Assembly: GCF_900114995.1 (NCBI RefSeq)
Contig: NZ_FOUX01000003.1
Span: 496,001 to 560,000 of the forward strand
Length of the DNA: 64,000 bases
DNA from: Chitinophaga sp. YR627
GTDB taxonomy: Bacteria > Bacteroidota > Bacteroidia > Chitinophagales > Chitinophagaceae
Reading direction: 5' to 3'
Shown piece by piece: positions 44,683 through 53,362 of this stretch. A model generated the notes under the pieces. The model was not told the origin of the DNA. It ran no database searches and was given only the letters and a program-made list of their open reading frames with translations. Both the position numbers and the translations under genes were made by a program. Each line of letters starts with the position of its first letter. Within the stretch, counting starts at the first letter, position 1.

Positions 44683-44684
44683 GC

Positions 44685-44721
44685 GTATTAATACCTGAAA
44701 ATCAGAATTGAGTATTAATAC
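44685..44721. repeat. Two GTATTAATAC palindromes, likely operator
   Basis: The 10-bp palindrome GTATTAATAC occurs at 44685-44694 and again at 44712-44721, centres 27 bp apart. The first ends two bases from the minus-33 element of the IPT gene promoter. Confidence 0.5.
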
Positions 44722-44777
44722 TTGCTTGTGGCAAGTAAATCACAGTCAACAGAGGAAAAGAGAAAAACGGCTGTATA

Positions 44778-44815
44778 AAATGAGGGTGTCTACCAGCTGG
44801 CGGACACCCTCATTT
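44778..44815 (-). terminator. Terminator of the S46 peptidase gene
   Basis: AAATGAGGGTGTC (44778-44790) pairs perfectly with GACACCCTCATTT (44803-44815). On the minus strand it is followed by TTATA. Confidence 0.88.
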
Positions 44816-44839
44816 GCAAATTACTTCGTGTATTTATTA

Positions 44840-46996
44840 CTATTTGATCAGCTTCAGTTCATTGATAATGTTGCTGGCGCCGCCCAGTTTATCGATACAC
44901 CACAGTACGTAACGTACATCCACACAGATCGTACGGTTGTACACAGCATCAAACTGTATTTTATGGCTCAGTGCCTCATAGTTACCGTCGAAAGCAAGAC
45001 CGATCAGTTCACCGTTTGCATTCAGTACAGGAGAACCTGAGTTACCGCCGGTGATATCATTGGTGGTAATGAAGCAGGTAACGATATCATTCTTTCTGAG
45101 GTCTTTGTATTGACCAAAGTCTTTCTTGTTGTAGAGGGAAACATAATTTTCCGGCAGATCGAATTCGTAATCGCCTGGTTTATATTTTTCCATCACACCT
45201 TTCATCGTACATACGTAATCATATGCTACCGCATCACGTGGCGCATATGGTTTTACCTGACCATAGGTCAGACGCATAGAGAAGTTCGCATCAGGATACC
45301 ATTTTTTGTTAGGCTCCATTTCCAGTTTACCCTTCATATAAGTACGTCCAAGATCGTTGTTTTTAGTCACGAACTGGTTGTACACCGGCAGGTATTTGGA
45401 GCTGAAGTTTTTAACGAATGCACTGGAGTAAGCAAAGGCGGGATCCGTTTGCAGGGTTACTGCATCTGGATTAGCCACAAAAGCTTTCCAGCGTGCATCA
45501 TTCATGATCATTGATCCTGACATGATAGCGGACGACCAGAGACGGTAGGTATTGTTATCATCCAGACTACCGAATTTTGCCTTGATCGCATCGTAGAATC
45601 CGATAGGATGCTGCGCTACAGGAATATCTGTGTAGAACAGGTGACAGGTTGCTGCGAGTATTTTCTGATCGCTGGTTTTGTCTTCTTCTTCCAGGAATAC
45701 TGTACGTGCTTTATCAGCCGCCTGGATACTCTGTTTGATCGCCTCAGCAGAACCACCAGATTGTACCATCGCTTTTTCTACAGCCTGCAGACTGGCGGCG
45801 AAAGCTGCCAGCGGGGAACCCATGATACCTTCATTGATGTAAATGCGGTGTTTTGCATAGGGCGCCCATGCCTTGTAGTTGGTGGTGTAATCAGCGAAGA
45901 TATTAGCGTATTCGGTTTTACCCGTTGCCCATTTACCAAATGCTGCTTCTTCTTTTTGTTTCTCTTCTACCACATGGTATTTTACCAGCTGTTTTGCTTC
46001 ACCGTCAAAGAATTTCCAGTAATTAGCGATACCGGCATAAGAAGACGCCAGTTTCAGCTTGATAGCCGGATCTTTTTTCATCTGCTCAAACATGTAGGAA
46101 AGACGTACTGCACGCAGTGCTACGATAGAAGGATTTTCTACATCTATTTTCAGTTTTACGCCTTCGGAGCTTTCGTAACGGTTGGTACCGCCCGGATAAC
46201 CGAAGATCATTGCGTAATCATTCTCTTTAATTCCTTTGATAGAAACAGGCAGGAAATGTTTTGGTTTTAAAGGCAGGTTCGCTGCGGAGTAATCTGCAGG
46301 TTTGCCATCTTTATCCGCATACACGCGGAATACGGAGAAGTCGCCGGTGTGACGTGGCCATTCCCAGTTATCAGTGTCGCCACCGAATTTACCGATGCTT
46401 TCCGGTGGGGCGCCTACCAGACGGATGTCTTTGTAACGCTCATAGACGAACAGCAGGTACTGGTTGCCTTTGAAGATCGGGAGTACTTTGGCTTCGTAGT
46501 TAGTGCCACTGATCGCCTGGGCGACGATATCTCCTATGATCTTTTGCTGTTGTTGCATTCTTTCAGGACCGGAGAGGTCTTTCAGCCCGTCCATTACCTG
46601 TTTGGTAACATCGTCCACTTTTACGAGAAACTGAACAGAAAGGCCTTTTGCAGGGATTTCCTGGCTTTTGTCCAGGGCGTAGAAACCATTTTTCAGGTAA
46701 TTGTGCTCAACGGAGCTGGCGGTAGCGATAGCGTCGTAACCGCAATGGTGATTGGTGAAAATCAGCCCCTGGTTGCTCACTATTTCCCCGGTACATCCGC
46801 CACCGAAAATGATAATGGCGTCTTTCAGGGACGCTTTGTTGATACTGTACAATTGTTCTTTCGTCAACTTAAGACCTTTCTTCACCATGTCATTGTACAC
46901 TTGCTGTCCTAATAAATAGGGCAGCCACATTCCTTCATCTGCTTTGGCGAATTGAGCCGCCAGCAGGAACAGAAGGATCAGCAGATTCTTCTTCAT
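44840..46996 (-). CDS. S46 dipeptidyl-peptidase, DPP7-like
   Basis: 718 residues, the family length, with signal peptide MKKNLLILLFLLAAQFAKA. The catalytic His is in LIFTNHHCGYDAI (His83-84 region), and the Ser is Ser653 in ITGGNSGSPVLN. The residue 18 after this serine is Gly (LAFDGN). As I recall, Gly here marks DPP7 (broad, hydrophobic) and Arg marks DPP11 (acidic). It releases dipeptides from peptides in the periplasm for amino-acid nutrition. Single-gene unit with its own terminator and a TAGGTTTG box at 47026-47033. Confidence 0.92.
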   Translation of the reverse strand: MKKNLLILLFLLAAQFAKADEGMWLPYLLGQQVYNDMVKKGLKLTKEQLYSINKASLKDAIIIFGGGCTGEIVSNQGLIFTNHHCGYDAIATASSVEHNYLKNGFYALDKSQEIPAKGLSVQFLVKVDDVTKQVMDGLKDLSGPERMQQQQKIIGDIVAQAISGTNYEAKVLPIFKGNQYLLFVYERYKDIRLVGAPPESIGKFGGDTDNWEWPRHTGDFSVFRVYADKDGKPADYSAANLPLKPKHFLPVSIKGIKENDYAMIFGYPGGTNRYESSEGVKLKIDVENPSIVALRAVRLSYMFEQMKKDPAIKLKLASSYAGIANYWKFFDGEAKQLVKYHVVEEKQKEEAAFGKWATGKTEYANIFADYTTNYKAWAPYAKHRIYINEGIMGSPLAAFAASLQAVEKAMVQSGGSAEAIKQSIQAADKARTVFLEEEDKTSDQKILAATCHLFYTDIPVAQHPIGFYDAIKAKFGSLDDNNTYRLWSSAIMSGSMIMNDARWKAFVANPDAVTLQTDPAFAYSSAFVKNFSSKYLPVYNQFVTKNNDLGRTYMKGKLEMEPNKKWYPDANFSMRLTYGQVKPYAPRDAVAYDYVCTMKGVMEKYKPGDYEFDLPENYVSLYNKKDFGQYKDLRKNDIVTCFITTNDITGGNSGSPVLNANGELIGLAFDGNYEALSHKIQFDAVYNRTICVDVRYVLWCIDKLGGASNIINELKLIK

Positions 46997-47025
46997 AATT
47001 GATTATCGTTTTAAAAAAGCAGGCT

Positions 47026-47033
47026 CAAACCTA
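47026..47033 (-). promoter_or_regulatory. Minus-7 box TAGGTTTG for the S46 peptidase gene
   Basis: Minus-strand TAGGTTTG, an exact TAnnTTTG match, 29 bp before the start codon. The minus-33 element is not clear. Confidence 0.35.
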
Positions 47034-47166
47034 GGTATTTTTTCAATAAGCGCCATATTGTCTGTGGTAAACGGTTGTAGCGGTCACAATAATTCTGGAA
47101 TGGCATTTGCAAAAAGACGTATTTATCAGGTACGTAACACTATAAGCTCACTTTAAAAACCTACTT

Positions 47167-47598
47167 ATGAAAAAGGTATTGCTCCTATTGACTGTAGCGG
47201 CTTTCATGGCTTGCCAGGAGACTTCCAGACAGGAAGAAAAAAAGGAGGAAATGAAGGAAGGTGTGGAAAAAATTGGACAGGATGTAAAGGAAACCGCTGC
47301 CGATACCAAGGAATATATGGAAGCCCAACGCGATGAACTGCGGAAAGACCTGGAAGAACGTAAACGGGAAATTGACCTGAAAATGGAGGAACTGAAAAAA
47401 GATGGTTCCACCAAAAGTAAAAAAGCAAAGGCAAAACTGGCTGACCTGAGAGATCAGATAGATGTAAAACTGGGGGAACTGAAAAATACGAGTGCCGACA
47501 AGTGGGACAGTACCCGGAATGATGTTGATACACTGCTGAAAAGGACGGACGAGGAGTGGCAGGAGTTCAAAGCGGACTTCAAAGAATTATTCCGATAG
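47167..47598 (+). CDS. Coiled-coil lipoprotein, function unknown
   Basis: 143 residues. Lipobox in LTVAAFMAC; the mature part is almost entirely charged helix with heptad-like spacing (KEEMKEGVEKIGQDVKETAA, ELRKDLEERKREIDLKMEEL), ending WQEFKADFKELFR. It looks like small stress-type or periplasmic helical lipoproteins of Bacteroidota. No enzyme motif is present. The rnhB gene starts 52 bp downstream on the same strand. Confidence 0.78.
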   Translation: MKKVLLLLTVAAFMACQETSRQEEKKEEMKEGVEKIGQDVKETAADTKEYMEAQRDELRKDLEERKREIDLKMEELKKDGSTKSKKAKAKLADLRDQIDVKLGELKNTSADKWDSTRNDVDTLLKRTDEEWQEFKADFKELFR

Positions 47599-47650
47599 GG
47601 ATAAGAAATGAAATTCCCTACCTTTACCACAATAATCATACTAAAAAGCC

Positions 47651-48313
47651 TTGTTACGTTCATATCACCAAAAAGATATCGCTTTTGAGGCCGGCTGCGA
47701 TGAAGCCGGACGGGGTTGCCTTGCGGGGCCGGTATTCGCAGCAGCTGTGATTTTACCGCCTAAATTCAGGAATAAACTCCTGAACGATTCCAAGCAGTTA
47801 AAGGCCTCCGACCGGGATAAATTGCGGGATGTAGTGGAAAAAGAGGCGATAGCTTATGCTGTAGCCAGTGTGGATAACCTGGAGATAGACAGGATCAACA
47901 TCCTGAAAGCATCTTTCAGAGCCATGCACCTGGCATTGGACCAGCTAAAGCAGCAACCGGGTTATATACTGGTAGATGGAAACAGGTTCGTTCCCTATGG
48001 AAAGATTCCCCATGCCTGCATTGTCAAGGGGGACGGCATATACGCCTCTATAGCGGCAGCCTCCATTCTGGCTAAGACTTACAGGGACGAATACATGCAC
48101 AGGCTGCATCAGGAATATCCGCATTTCGGGTGGCTGGAAAATAAGGGTTATCCTACTTTGTTCCACCGGGATGCCATCCGTGCACATGGCGAAACGCCTT
48201 ACCACCGGAAGACATTCAGATTATTACCTGACCAGCCGGAGCTGGACTTTAATGCCCCTGTAGCGGAATATACAGTTGTGAAAGTGGTTTCCCCGGAGGA
48301 AGCCCAGGATTAG
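47651..48313 (+). CDS. rnhB: Ribonuclease HII
   Basis: 220 residues from TTG 47651; no ATG precedes the conserved region. FEAGCDEAGRGCLAGPVFAA holds the first Asp-Glu pair, with ILVDGNRFVP and SIAAASILAKTYRDEYM downstream carrying the other metal-binding acids. It cuts RNA in RNA/DNA hybrids, including single ribonucleotides in DNA. The C-terminal PEYTVV-type tail is short. rpoN follows after 46 bp. Confidence 0.94.
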   Translation: MLRSYHQKDIAFEAGCDEAGRGCLAGPVFAAAVILPPKFRNKLLNDSKQLKASDRDKLRDVVEKEAIAYAVASVDNLEIDRINILKASFRAMHLALDQLKQQPGYILVDGNRFVPYGKIPHACIVKGDGIYASIAAASILAKTYRDEYMHRLHQEYPHFGWLENKGYPTLFHRDAIRAHGETPYHRKTFRLLPDQPELDFNAPVAEYTVVKVVSPEEAQD

Positions 48314-48359
48314 GTAAAAACTATTGTTTATTTATTTTGCCCTTGGATAGGATCAGACT

Positions 48360-49853
48360 ATGTTAAAGCAGACACAACAGCAGAAGCTATTACAGAAATT
48401 GTCGCCGCAGCAGATTCAGCTGATGAAACTGCTCCAGGTACCTACGGCTGTTCTTGAAGAGCGTATCAAGGAAGAGCTGGAGGAAAACCCTGCCCTGGAA
48501 TATGGGGAAGACGCGCATGAAGATGAATACAAAGACCCACAGGAAGAGTATAATAATGGCGAGGAAGGCGCTGAAGATGAGTTTGAACCTGATGGGAGTG
48601 AGAATGAATACGATAATATTGACATTTCCGAATATGTAAGTGAAGGAGATGATGACATCGCTGACTATAAACTCAGGGATGACAACTATCCTGACCAGGA
48701 TGAAAATAAGACCATCCCGGTAAGGGTTGAAACCTCTTTTCATGAACACCTGCTCGAGCAGTTAGGTATGCTCGAACTGGATGAACGGCAGAACGCTATC
48801 GCGGAACAGATCATTGGCAGCATCGATGATGACGGTTATCTGCGTCGTGAAGTAAGCGCCATCGTGGACGACCTTTCTTTTTCCCAGAACGTTGCGACCG
48901 ATGAGGACGAGATTAAGGAACTGATCCGTATGATCCAGGAGTTTGATCCGCCAGGCATCTGTGCGACCGACCTGAAGGAGTGCCTGTTGTTGCAACTGAG
49001 GCGCAAACCACAGGACGATCCGGGAATAGTGGGCGCCTATCTGATCCTGGAGAATTACTTCGATGAGTTTACGAAAAAGCACTACGAGAAGATCCAGAAA
49101 GGATTGAATATGAGTGACGATAGCCTGAAAGAGGCAATCGGACAGATCATCAGACTGACCCCTAAACCGGGTGGCAATTTTGCTACCCTGAATAAGGCGG
49201 AAAGTTATGTGGTGCCTGACTTCTTCATCCTGAACAACAACGGTAAACTGGAGCTGACACTGAACTCCAAGAATGCGCCCGATCTGCGTATTTCTGAAGG
49301 GTACAGGGATATGCTGAAGGAATATGACCGGGGGGATAAGAAAGACAAACGCCAGAAAGAAGCGGTGTTATTCATCAAGCAGAAGATCGACGCCGCAAAA
49401 TGGTTCATAGATGCCATTAAACAGCGTCAACATACCCTTTTGTCTACCATGGAATCCATCATGGGGTATCAGCGCGAATTCTTCCTCACGGGAGATGAAA
49501 CGACGATGCGTCCGATGATCCTGAAAGATATTGCCGATATCACCCAGCTGGATATCTCTACTGTGAGCCGTGTGGCCAACAGTAAGTATGTTCAGACGGA
49601 GTTCGGTACCTTTAAGCTGAAATTCTTTTTCAGCGAATCTTTATCCACCGATAGTGGGGAAGAAGTATCTACCCGTGAGGTAAAAAAGATCCTGTCTGAC
49701 CTGATCGAAGGAGAAAATAAGCGTAAACCATTAAGCGACGAAAACCTGACCAAGATGTTGCAGGACAAAGGGTATAATATTGCCCGCCGTACTGTGGCAA
49801 AATACCGCGAACAGTTAAATATTCCGGTAGCGAGGTTAAGGAAGGAGCTTTAA
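48360..49853 (+). CDS. rpoN: RNA polymerase sigma-54 factor
   Basis: 497 residues. Region I is Gln/Leu-rich (LLQKLSPQQIQLMKLLQVP, LEENPALEYGED), region II is very acidic (residues about 45-125), and region III ends in the HTH and the RpoN box ARRTVAKYREQLNIP. DISTVSRVANSKYVQTEFGT is the core-binding/DNA-binding signature. It directs RNA polymerase to minus-24/minus-12 promoters with enhancer-binding activators. Its targets are not visible here. Confidence 0.96.
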   Translation: MLKQTQQQKLLQKLSPQQIQLMKLLQVPTAVLEERIKEELEENPALEYGEDAHEDEYKDPQEEYNNGEEGAEDEFEPDGSENEYDNIDISEYVSEGDDDIADYKLRDDNYPDQDENKTIPVRVETSFHEHLLEQLGMLELDERQNAIAEQIIGSIDDDGYLRREVSAIVDDLSFSQNVATDEDEIKELIRMIQEFDPPGICATDLKECLLLQLRRKPQDDPGIVGAYLILENYFDEFTKKHYEKIQKGLNMSDDSLKEAIGQIIRLTPKPGGNFATLNKAESYVVPDFFILNNNGKLELTLNSKNAPDLRISEGYRDMLKEYDRGDKKDKRQKEAVLFIKQKIDAAKWFIDAIKQRQHTLLSTMESIMGYQREFFLTGDETTMRPMILKDIADITQLDISTVSRVANSKYVQTEFGTFKLKFFFSESLSTDSGEEVSTREVKKILSDLIEGENKRKPLSDENLTKMLQDKGYNIARRTVAKYREQLNIPVARLRKEL

Positions 49854-49898
49854 AGAAGGAGGCGTCCGTACCGCCCGGAATGAGACGGAAATCTGTGA

Positions 49899-50591
49899 AT
49901 GGAACAAGTAATTATACCCACAACTGATAATTCCCGGCAGAATAAGCCGGTATTTTCACCAGCATTACGCGCAGCAGCGGAGGTTATTTCATATATATCC
50001 CATCCGCTTTTCCTGCCAACGCTGGTAACGGCATTCGTTGTCAATGCGTTACCGGAATATTTTGTTCAATTCAAAGAAGGCAGCGTTCGCTTCGCCTTTG
50101 ATGCACTGTATTTCAGGGTGGTATTCACCACGCTTTTCCTGCCCATTTTTGTGGTAATGCTGTGTAAAGCGCTGGGTTTTGTTGAGTCCTTTCAGTTACG
50201 GGCCCAGAAGGACCGTATCATTCCATATGTAGCCTGTACTATTTTCTACTTCTGGATCTATTTTGCCTTCAAACGTGAGGGCGCAGCACCACCTTTCTTC
50301 AATGCATTTTTCCTGGGGATCTTTATTGCCATCGTAATGGGCATGGTCGCCAATACCTACGTGAAGATCAGTATGCATACCATCGGCTGGGGAGGCGTGA
50401 TCGGTTTTCTGCTGATGCTGATGATCGGGATGAACATGAATATCAGTCTGGTACTGATGGTGGCATGTCTGCTCGCCGGCATCGTGGCAACTGCCCGTCT
50501 GATCCTTGGAGCACACACACCTGCAGAGATCTATACCGGTTTCGGAATGGGGATCCTGGCGCAGCTGATCGCCTATGGTATCGTAGGATAA
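49899..50591 (+). CDS. PAP2-like membrane protein
   Basis: 230 residues, five to six membrane helices (SYISHPLFLPTLVTAFVVNAL, VVFTTLFLPIFVVMLCKALG, GVIGFLLMLMIGMNMNISLVL region, ILAQLIAYGIVG). Degenerate PAP2 phosphatase motifs are visible: KDRIIPY, SMHTIGWG and RLILGAHTPAEIYTGF (RX5HX3E-like). This would make it a lipid-phosphate or undecaprenyl-phosphate phosphatase relative, but the motifs are weak. It follows rpoN by 45 bp. Confidence 0.7.
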   Translation: MEQVIIPTTDNSRQNKPVFSPALRAAAEVISYISHPLFLPTLVTAFVVNALPEYFVQFKEGSVRFAFDALYFRVVFTTLFLPIFVVMLCKALGFVESFQLRAQKDRIIPYVACTIFYFWIYFAFKREGAAPPFFNAFFLGIFIAIVMGMVANTYVKISMHTIGWGGVIGFLLMLMIGMNMNISLVLMVACLLAGIVATARLILGAHTPAEIYTGFGMGILAQLIAYGIVG

Positions 50592-50772
50592 TTCCTTTTT
50601 TTTAAAACTTTTTGGGCTACGCACATTCAGTGCGTAAGGACGTATCATCTTTGTAGTGTTATTTGAACATTGACATTGACATATGCGTCTGTTGTGCGTT
50701 AGCCCCCTTAAATTTTTATAAAACAAGCATAACAATAACAAACGTGCGAGGTTAGATCTTTTTACTATAACA

Positions 50773-50800
50773 TTTAGCATTATGTGGCCAAAATGCTAAA
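50773..50800. repeat. Hairpin in the recA upstream region
   Basis: TTTAGCATT (50773-50781) pairs with AATGCTAAA (50792-50800) across a 10-nt loop. No T tract follows, so it is more likely a regulatory site or mRNA structure than a terminator. A second short palindrome ACGCAC/GTGCGT is at 50619-50635. Confidence 0.5.
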
Positions 50801-50846
50801 AAATTTAGGATAATAGAAAATTAGGTCATAACTTAGCACACACCAT

Positions 50847-50854
50847 TAAATTTG
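50847..50854 (+). promoter_or_regulatory. Minus-7 box TAAATTTG for recA
   Basis: Exact TAnnTTTG match 18 bp before the recA ATG. TTAG at 50821-50824 is a possible but loosely spaced (22 bp) minus-33 element. No LexA-type box was seen. Confidence 0.4.
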
Positions 50855-50872
50855 TAAAAAACACTTACTAAT

Positions 50873-51883
50873 ATGTCTACAGCCAATACTGACAAACTCA
50901 AGGCGCTCCGCCTTACGATGGACAAGATCGAGAAGGATTTCGGAAAGGGATCTGTGATGATGATGGGTGAAAAGGGCACTGATCCAATGGAAGTAATTTC
51001 AACAGGTTCCCTGGGTCTGGATATAGCGCTTGGTATCGGTGGCTTCCCTAAGGGAAGGATCATTGAGATATATGGACCTGAATCTTCCGGTAAAACAACC
51101 GTTGCTATTCATACAATTGCAGAAGCACAGAAAAAAGGTGGTATCTGCGCAATCATAGATGCGGAGCACGCATTTGACAGTTCTTACGCTCAGAGACTGG
51201 GTGTGGATGTTGATTCGCTGCTGATTTCCCAACCAGACCATGGTGAGCAGGCACTGGAAATTGCCGATCGTCTGATCCTCTCCGGAGCAGTAGATGTGGT
51301 GGTAATTGACTCCGTAGCTGCCCTGGTGCCAAAAGGTGAACTGGAAGGTGAAATGGGTGAAAGCAAAATGGGTTTACAGGCACGTTTGATGTCTCAGGCG
51401 CTGCGTAAACTGACCGCGACAATTTCAAAAACAAACTGCTGCTGCATATTTATTAACCAGCTGCGTGAAAAAATAGGAGTGATGTTTGGTAATCCGGAGA
51501 CTACTACCGGTGGTAACGCGCTCAAATTCTACGCTTCCGTGCGTTTGGATATTCGTCGTATGACACAGATTAAAGATGGTGATGAAGCTGTTGGTAACCG
51601 CGTTAAAGTAAAAGTAGTTAAGAACAAAGTTGCACCTCCCTTCCGCCAGGCTGAATTCGATATCATCTTCGGACAAGGTATTTCGAAGATGGGTGAAATT
51701 ATCGATATGGGTGTTGAATACGGCATTATCCAGAAAAGCGGCAGCTGGTTCAGTTATGATACCAACAAGCTGGGCCAGGGCCGTGATGCCGTGAAAACAT
51801 TGCTGCTGGATAATCCTGAAGTAGCCGCTGAGATCGAAGGAAAGATCAAAGCAAAATTAGCAGAACAACAGGCTTCTGCGTAA
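50873..51883 (+). CDS. recA: Recombinase RecA
   Basis: 336 residues. Walker A GPESSGKTTVAIHT, the loop ALVPKGELEGEMGESKMG, L2 region INQLREKIGVMFGNPETTTGG cut to its core NQLREKIGVMFGNPETT, and the C-terminal NKVAPPFRQAEFDIIFGQGI are all standard. It forms filaments on single-stranded DNA for recombination and repair. Its start is preceded by a TAAATTTG box and no Shine-Dalgarno. It is followed by about 770 bp without a gene. Confidence 0.97.
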   Translation: MSTANTDKLKALRLTMDKIEKDFGKGSVMMMGEKGTDPMEVISTGSLGLDIALGIGGFPKGRIIEIYGPESSGKTTVAIHTIAEAQKKGGICAIIDAEHAFDSSYAQRLGVDVDSLLISQPDHGEQALEIADRLILSGAVDVVVIDSVAALVPKGELEGEMGESKMGLQARLMSQALRKLTATISKTNCCCIFINQLREKIGVMFGNPETTTGGNALKFYASVRLDIRRMTQIKDGDEAVGNRVKVKVVKNKVAPPFRQAEFDIIFGQGISKMGEIIDMGVEYGIIQKSGSWFSYDTNKLGQGRDAVKTLLLDNPEVAAEIEGKIKAKLAEQQASA

Positions 51884-51904
51884 TCATGACTGTTGACAGT
51901 CATT

Positions 51905-52112
51905 CAAAACGAGTGTCGCCATCATCTGGTGATAAACGGAAAGGAATACTTGTAAAAATGTATACCGAAAACGTTGCGGCACTCGTGATAAGTCTGCGTG
52001 ATAAGTCTGAAGGTTACCGTTTGACGACGCGGTGCCGGAAATGAAGCGATAGATACGTCAAACCAGAAACAATCAGCAGGCAGCAGTCGTGTATATGTAC
52101 TGCCGCTTTTTA
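51905..52112 (+). ncRNA. Candidate structured RNA downstream of recA
   Basis: Long-range pairings are evident: CGAGTGTCGC (51910-51919) with GCGGCACTCG (51976-51985), ten pairs including one U-G and extendable by A-U; GTTTGACG (52019-52026) with CGTCAAAC (52056-52063); and GGCAG (52079-52083) with CTGCC (52100-52104), followed by GCTTTTT. No open frame fits. It could be a small RNA ending near 52112 or the structured 3' part of the recA mRNA. No known RNA family was recognised. Confidence 0.35.
51984..52009 (+). repeat. Two perfect tandem copies of a 13-bp unit
   Basis: CGTGATAAGTCTG occurs at 51984-51996 and again at 51997-52009 without a spacer. The first copy overlaps the 3' arm of the 10-bp stem described for the candidate RNA. 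Confidence 0.85.
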
Positions 52113-52164
52113 AAGAGTTGTTTTAGTTTTAGATATAAGCATTGGGTTAGTTAGTATTAACGTA

Positions 52165-52201
52165 AATCCCTGCCTTCTCCTGGGCGGGGATTATTTTTTT
52201 A
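52165..52201 (+). terminator. Strong rho-independent terminator downstream of recA
   Basis: AATCCCTGCC (52165-52174) pairs with GGCGGGGATT (52183-52192) with one T-G pair, followed by ATTTTTTTA. It lies about 280 bp after the recA stop, marking the end of a transcript from recA or from the RNA candidate. Confidence 0.82.
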
Positions 52202-52502
52202 TAGTAACTCATGTGTAATGCAGGGTGCAATAGAAGTGCTTCTCCCGGAAGCCTTTATAATAGTTGGTTTTACAAGTATGTATGCTGTTGAATGTTAGTG
52301 TGTGAAGTCCCTTGTTTCTTCAGAACAAATCGTTGCTTAACAGGTAGATATATAGTGATTTATTTATTGCGTTTATAGGTTAGAGTTATAGTCTTTTACA
52401 AAAGACAATTTACTTTTTTTACCGAATGAATCACAGCATATCTGCTGCATGGAAAAATGCTAAATTTGATTGCTTCTGTACCTGTTCTTTATCTCTCTGT
52501 TA
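52202..52502. other. AT-rich intergenic stretch, no gene seen
   Basis: About 300 bp with no credible open frame; the only ATG-led frame (near 52211) stops after 26 codons and has no family likeness. No other signal noticed. Confidence 0.55.
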
Positions 52503-52581
52503 TTAGTCAGACTATAGTTCTCTTACGTTACTGCTTCGTTAGCAACGAAAGATTAACGTAAGAGAACTATAGTCTGACTAA
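52503..52581. repeat. Perfect 28-bp inverted repeat with nested hairpin
   Basis: Arm 52503-52530 (starts TTAGTCAGACTATAGTTC) is exactly complementary to arm 52554-52581 (ends ATAGTCTGACTAA). The 23-bp centre contains TTCGTT (52535-52540), a 3-nt loop and AACGAA (52544-52549), so the whole 79 bp can fold as one long stem. No poly-T follows on either strand, and no transposase or flanking target duplication is seen. Confidence 0.9.
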
Positions 52582-52649
52582 GAGATGAACGTAAGTTACT
52601 GATGTGGCGTATATGACTCAATGCGTGATGACTGATTCGTAATTATTAA

Positions 52650-53270
52650 TTAATTCGTTGGTTTCATATCCTTCCACGCCCACAAATATCTGCTCGCATA
52701 TGTCCTGTAAGGCGACCATTTTTTCGATATCTTCAGCAGCTTTTCCCGGAATGCTTTCTTATCTGTATGATCCAGTTTATATAGCTTGATCATCGCCTGT
52801 TGTAACCCCAGATCATCTATCGCAAAAACATCTTCTCTGCACAGATAAAACATCAATAGCATTTCTACTGTCCAGCGGCCTACGCCTTTGATCTGTGTGA
52901 GGTATTTAATCACTTCTTCATCGTCCATCTGCAACAGCTTTTTATCCGTTAATTTTTCTTCCACAGTAAAGCGCGCCACATTGTGTACATAACTCACTTT
53001 TGCATTGGATAATCCGATGCTGCGCAGTGTCTCTGGTGGTGTATCGAGTATCTGTTGTGCATTGGGTTCTTTACCATCATATAAAGCGAGAAAACGGGTA
53101 TAGATAACGGTGGCTACTTTTACACTTAACTGCTGACTCATAATAGAACCGATCAGCTTCAAGGCAATATTCTTCTGGACATTCAGCGCTGGCAGCGGCT
53201 CCGTCATAATACCCGCCAGCTTCTTATCCTTACTGAGATGTACCAGATGTACTTCGGGGGATTGTCTCAT
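52650..53270 (-). CDS. HhH-GPD DNA glycosylase (AlkA-like)
   Basis: 206 residues. The fold of base-excision glycosylases is seen in SIMSQQLSVKVATVIYTRF, the helix-hairpin-helix IKGVGRWTVEMLLMFYL, and the catalytic Asp in VFAIDDLGLQQAM. It probably removes 3-methyladenine or related alkylated bases; it is the short form without the AlkA N-terminal domain. It lies 92 bp downstream of the M28 gene, beyond a terminator. Confidence 0.92.
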   Translation of the reverse strand: MRQSPEVHLVHLSKDKKLAGIMTEPLPALNVQKNIALKLIGSIMSQQLSVKVATVIYTRFLALYDGKEPNAQQILDTPPETLRSIGLSNAKVSYVHNVARFTVEEKLTDKKLLQMDDEEVIKYLTQIKGVGRWTVEMLLMFYLCREDVFAIDDLGLQQAMIKLYKLDHTDKKAFREKLLKISKKWSPYRTYASRYLWAWKDMKPTN

Positions 53271-53289
53271 AAAAATTCGTTTAAAGAAA

Positions 53290-53338
53290 AATGCTCCTGA
53301 TAAAGCAATGTATTAAATTTTGCTTCATCAGGAGCATT
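53290..53338 (-). terminator. Terminator of the cysS-M28 unit
   Basis: AATGCTCCTGAT (53290-53301) pairs with ATCAGGAGCATT (53327-53338), inner AAGCA/TGCTT extends it. On the minus strand TTTCTTT follows. Confidence 0.85.
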
Positions 53339-53362
53339 CTCCTCAGGTTCTTTCAGAACTAT

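Noticed and set aside
50592..50872. LexA-type SOS box in front of recA
   Set aside because: No recognisable LexA palindrome; only a general hairpin and a TAAATTTG box.
52211..52291. 26-codon frame starting MCNAGCNRSA
   Set aside because: Short, Cys/Ser-rich, no ribosome site or relative; not supported as a gene.
52503..52581. Insertion sequence or integrated element at the long palindrome
   Set aside because: No transposase, no direct target repeat and no second copy of the arm in the window; kept only as a repeat.
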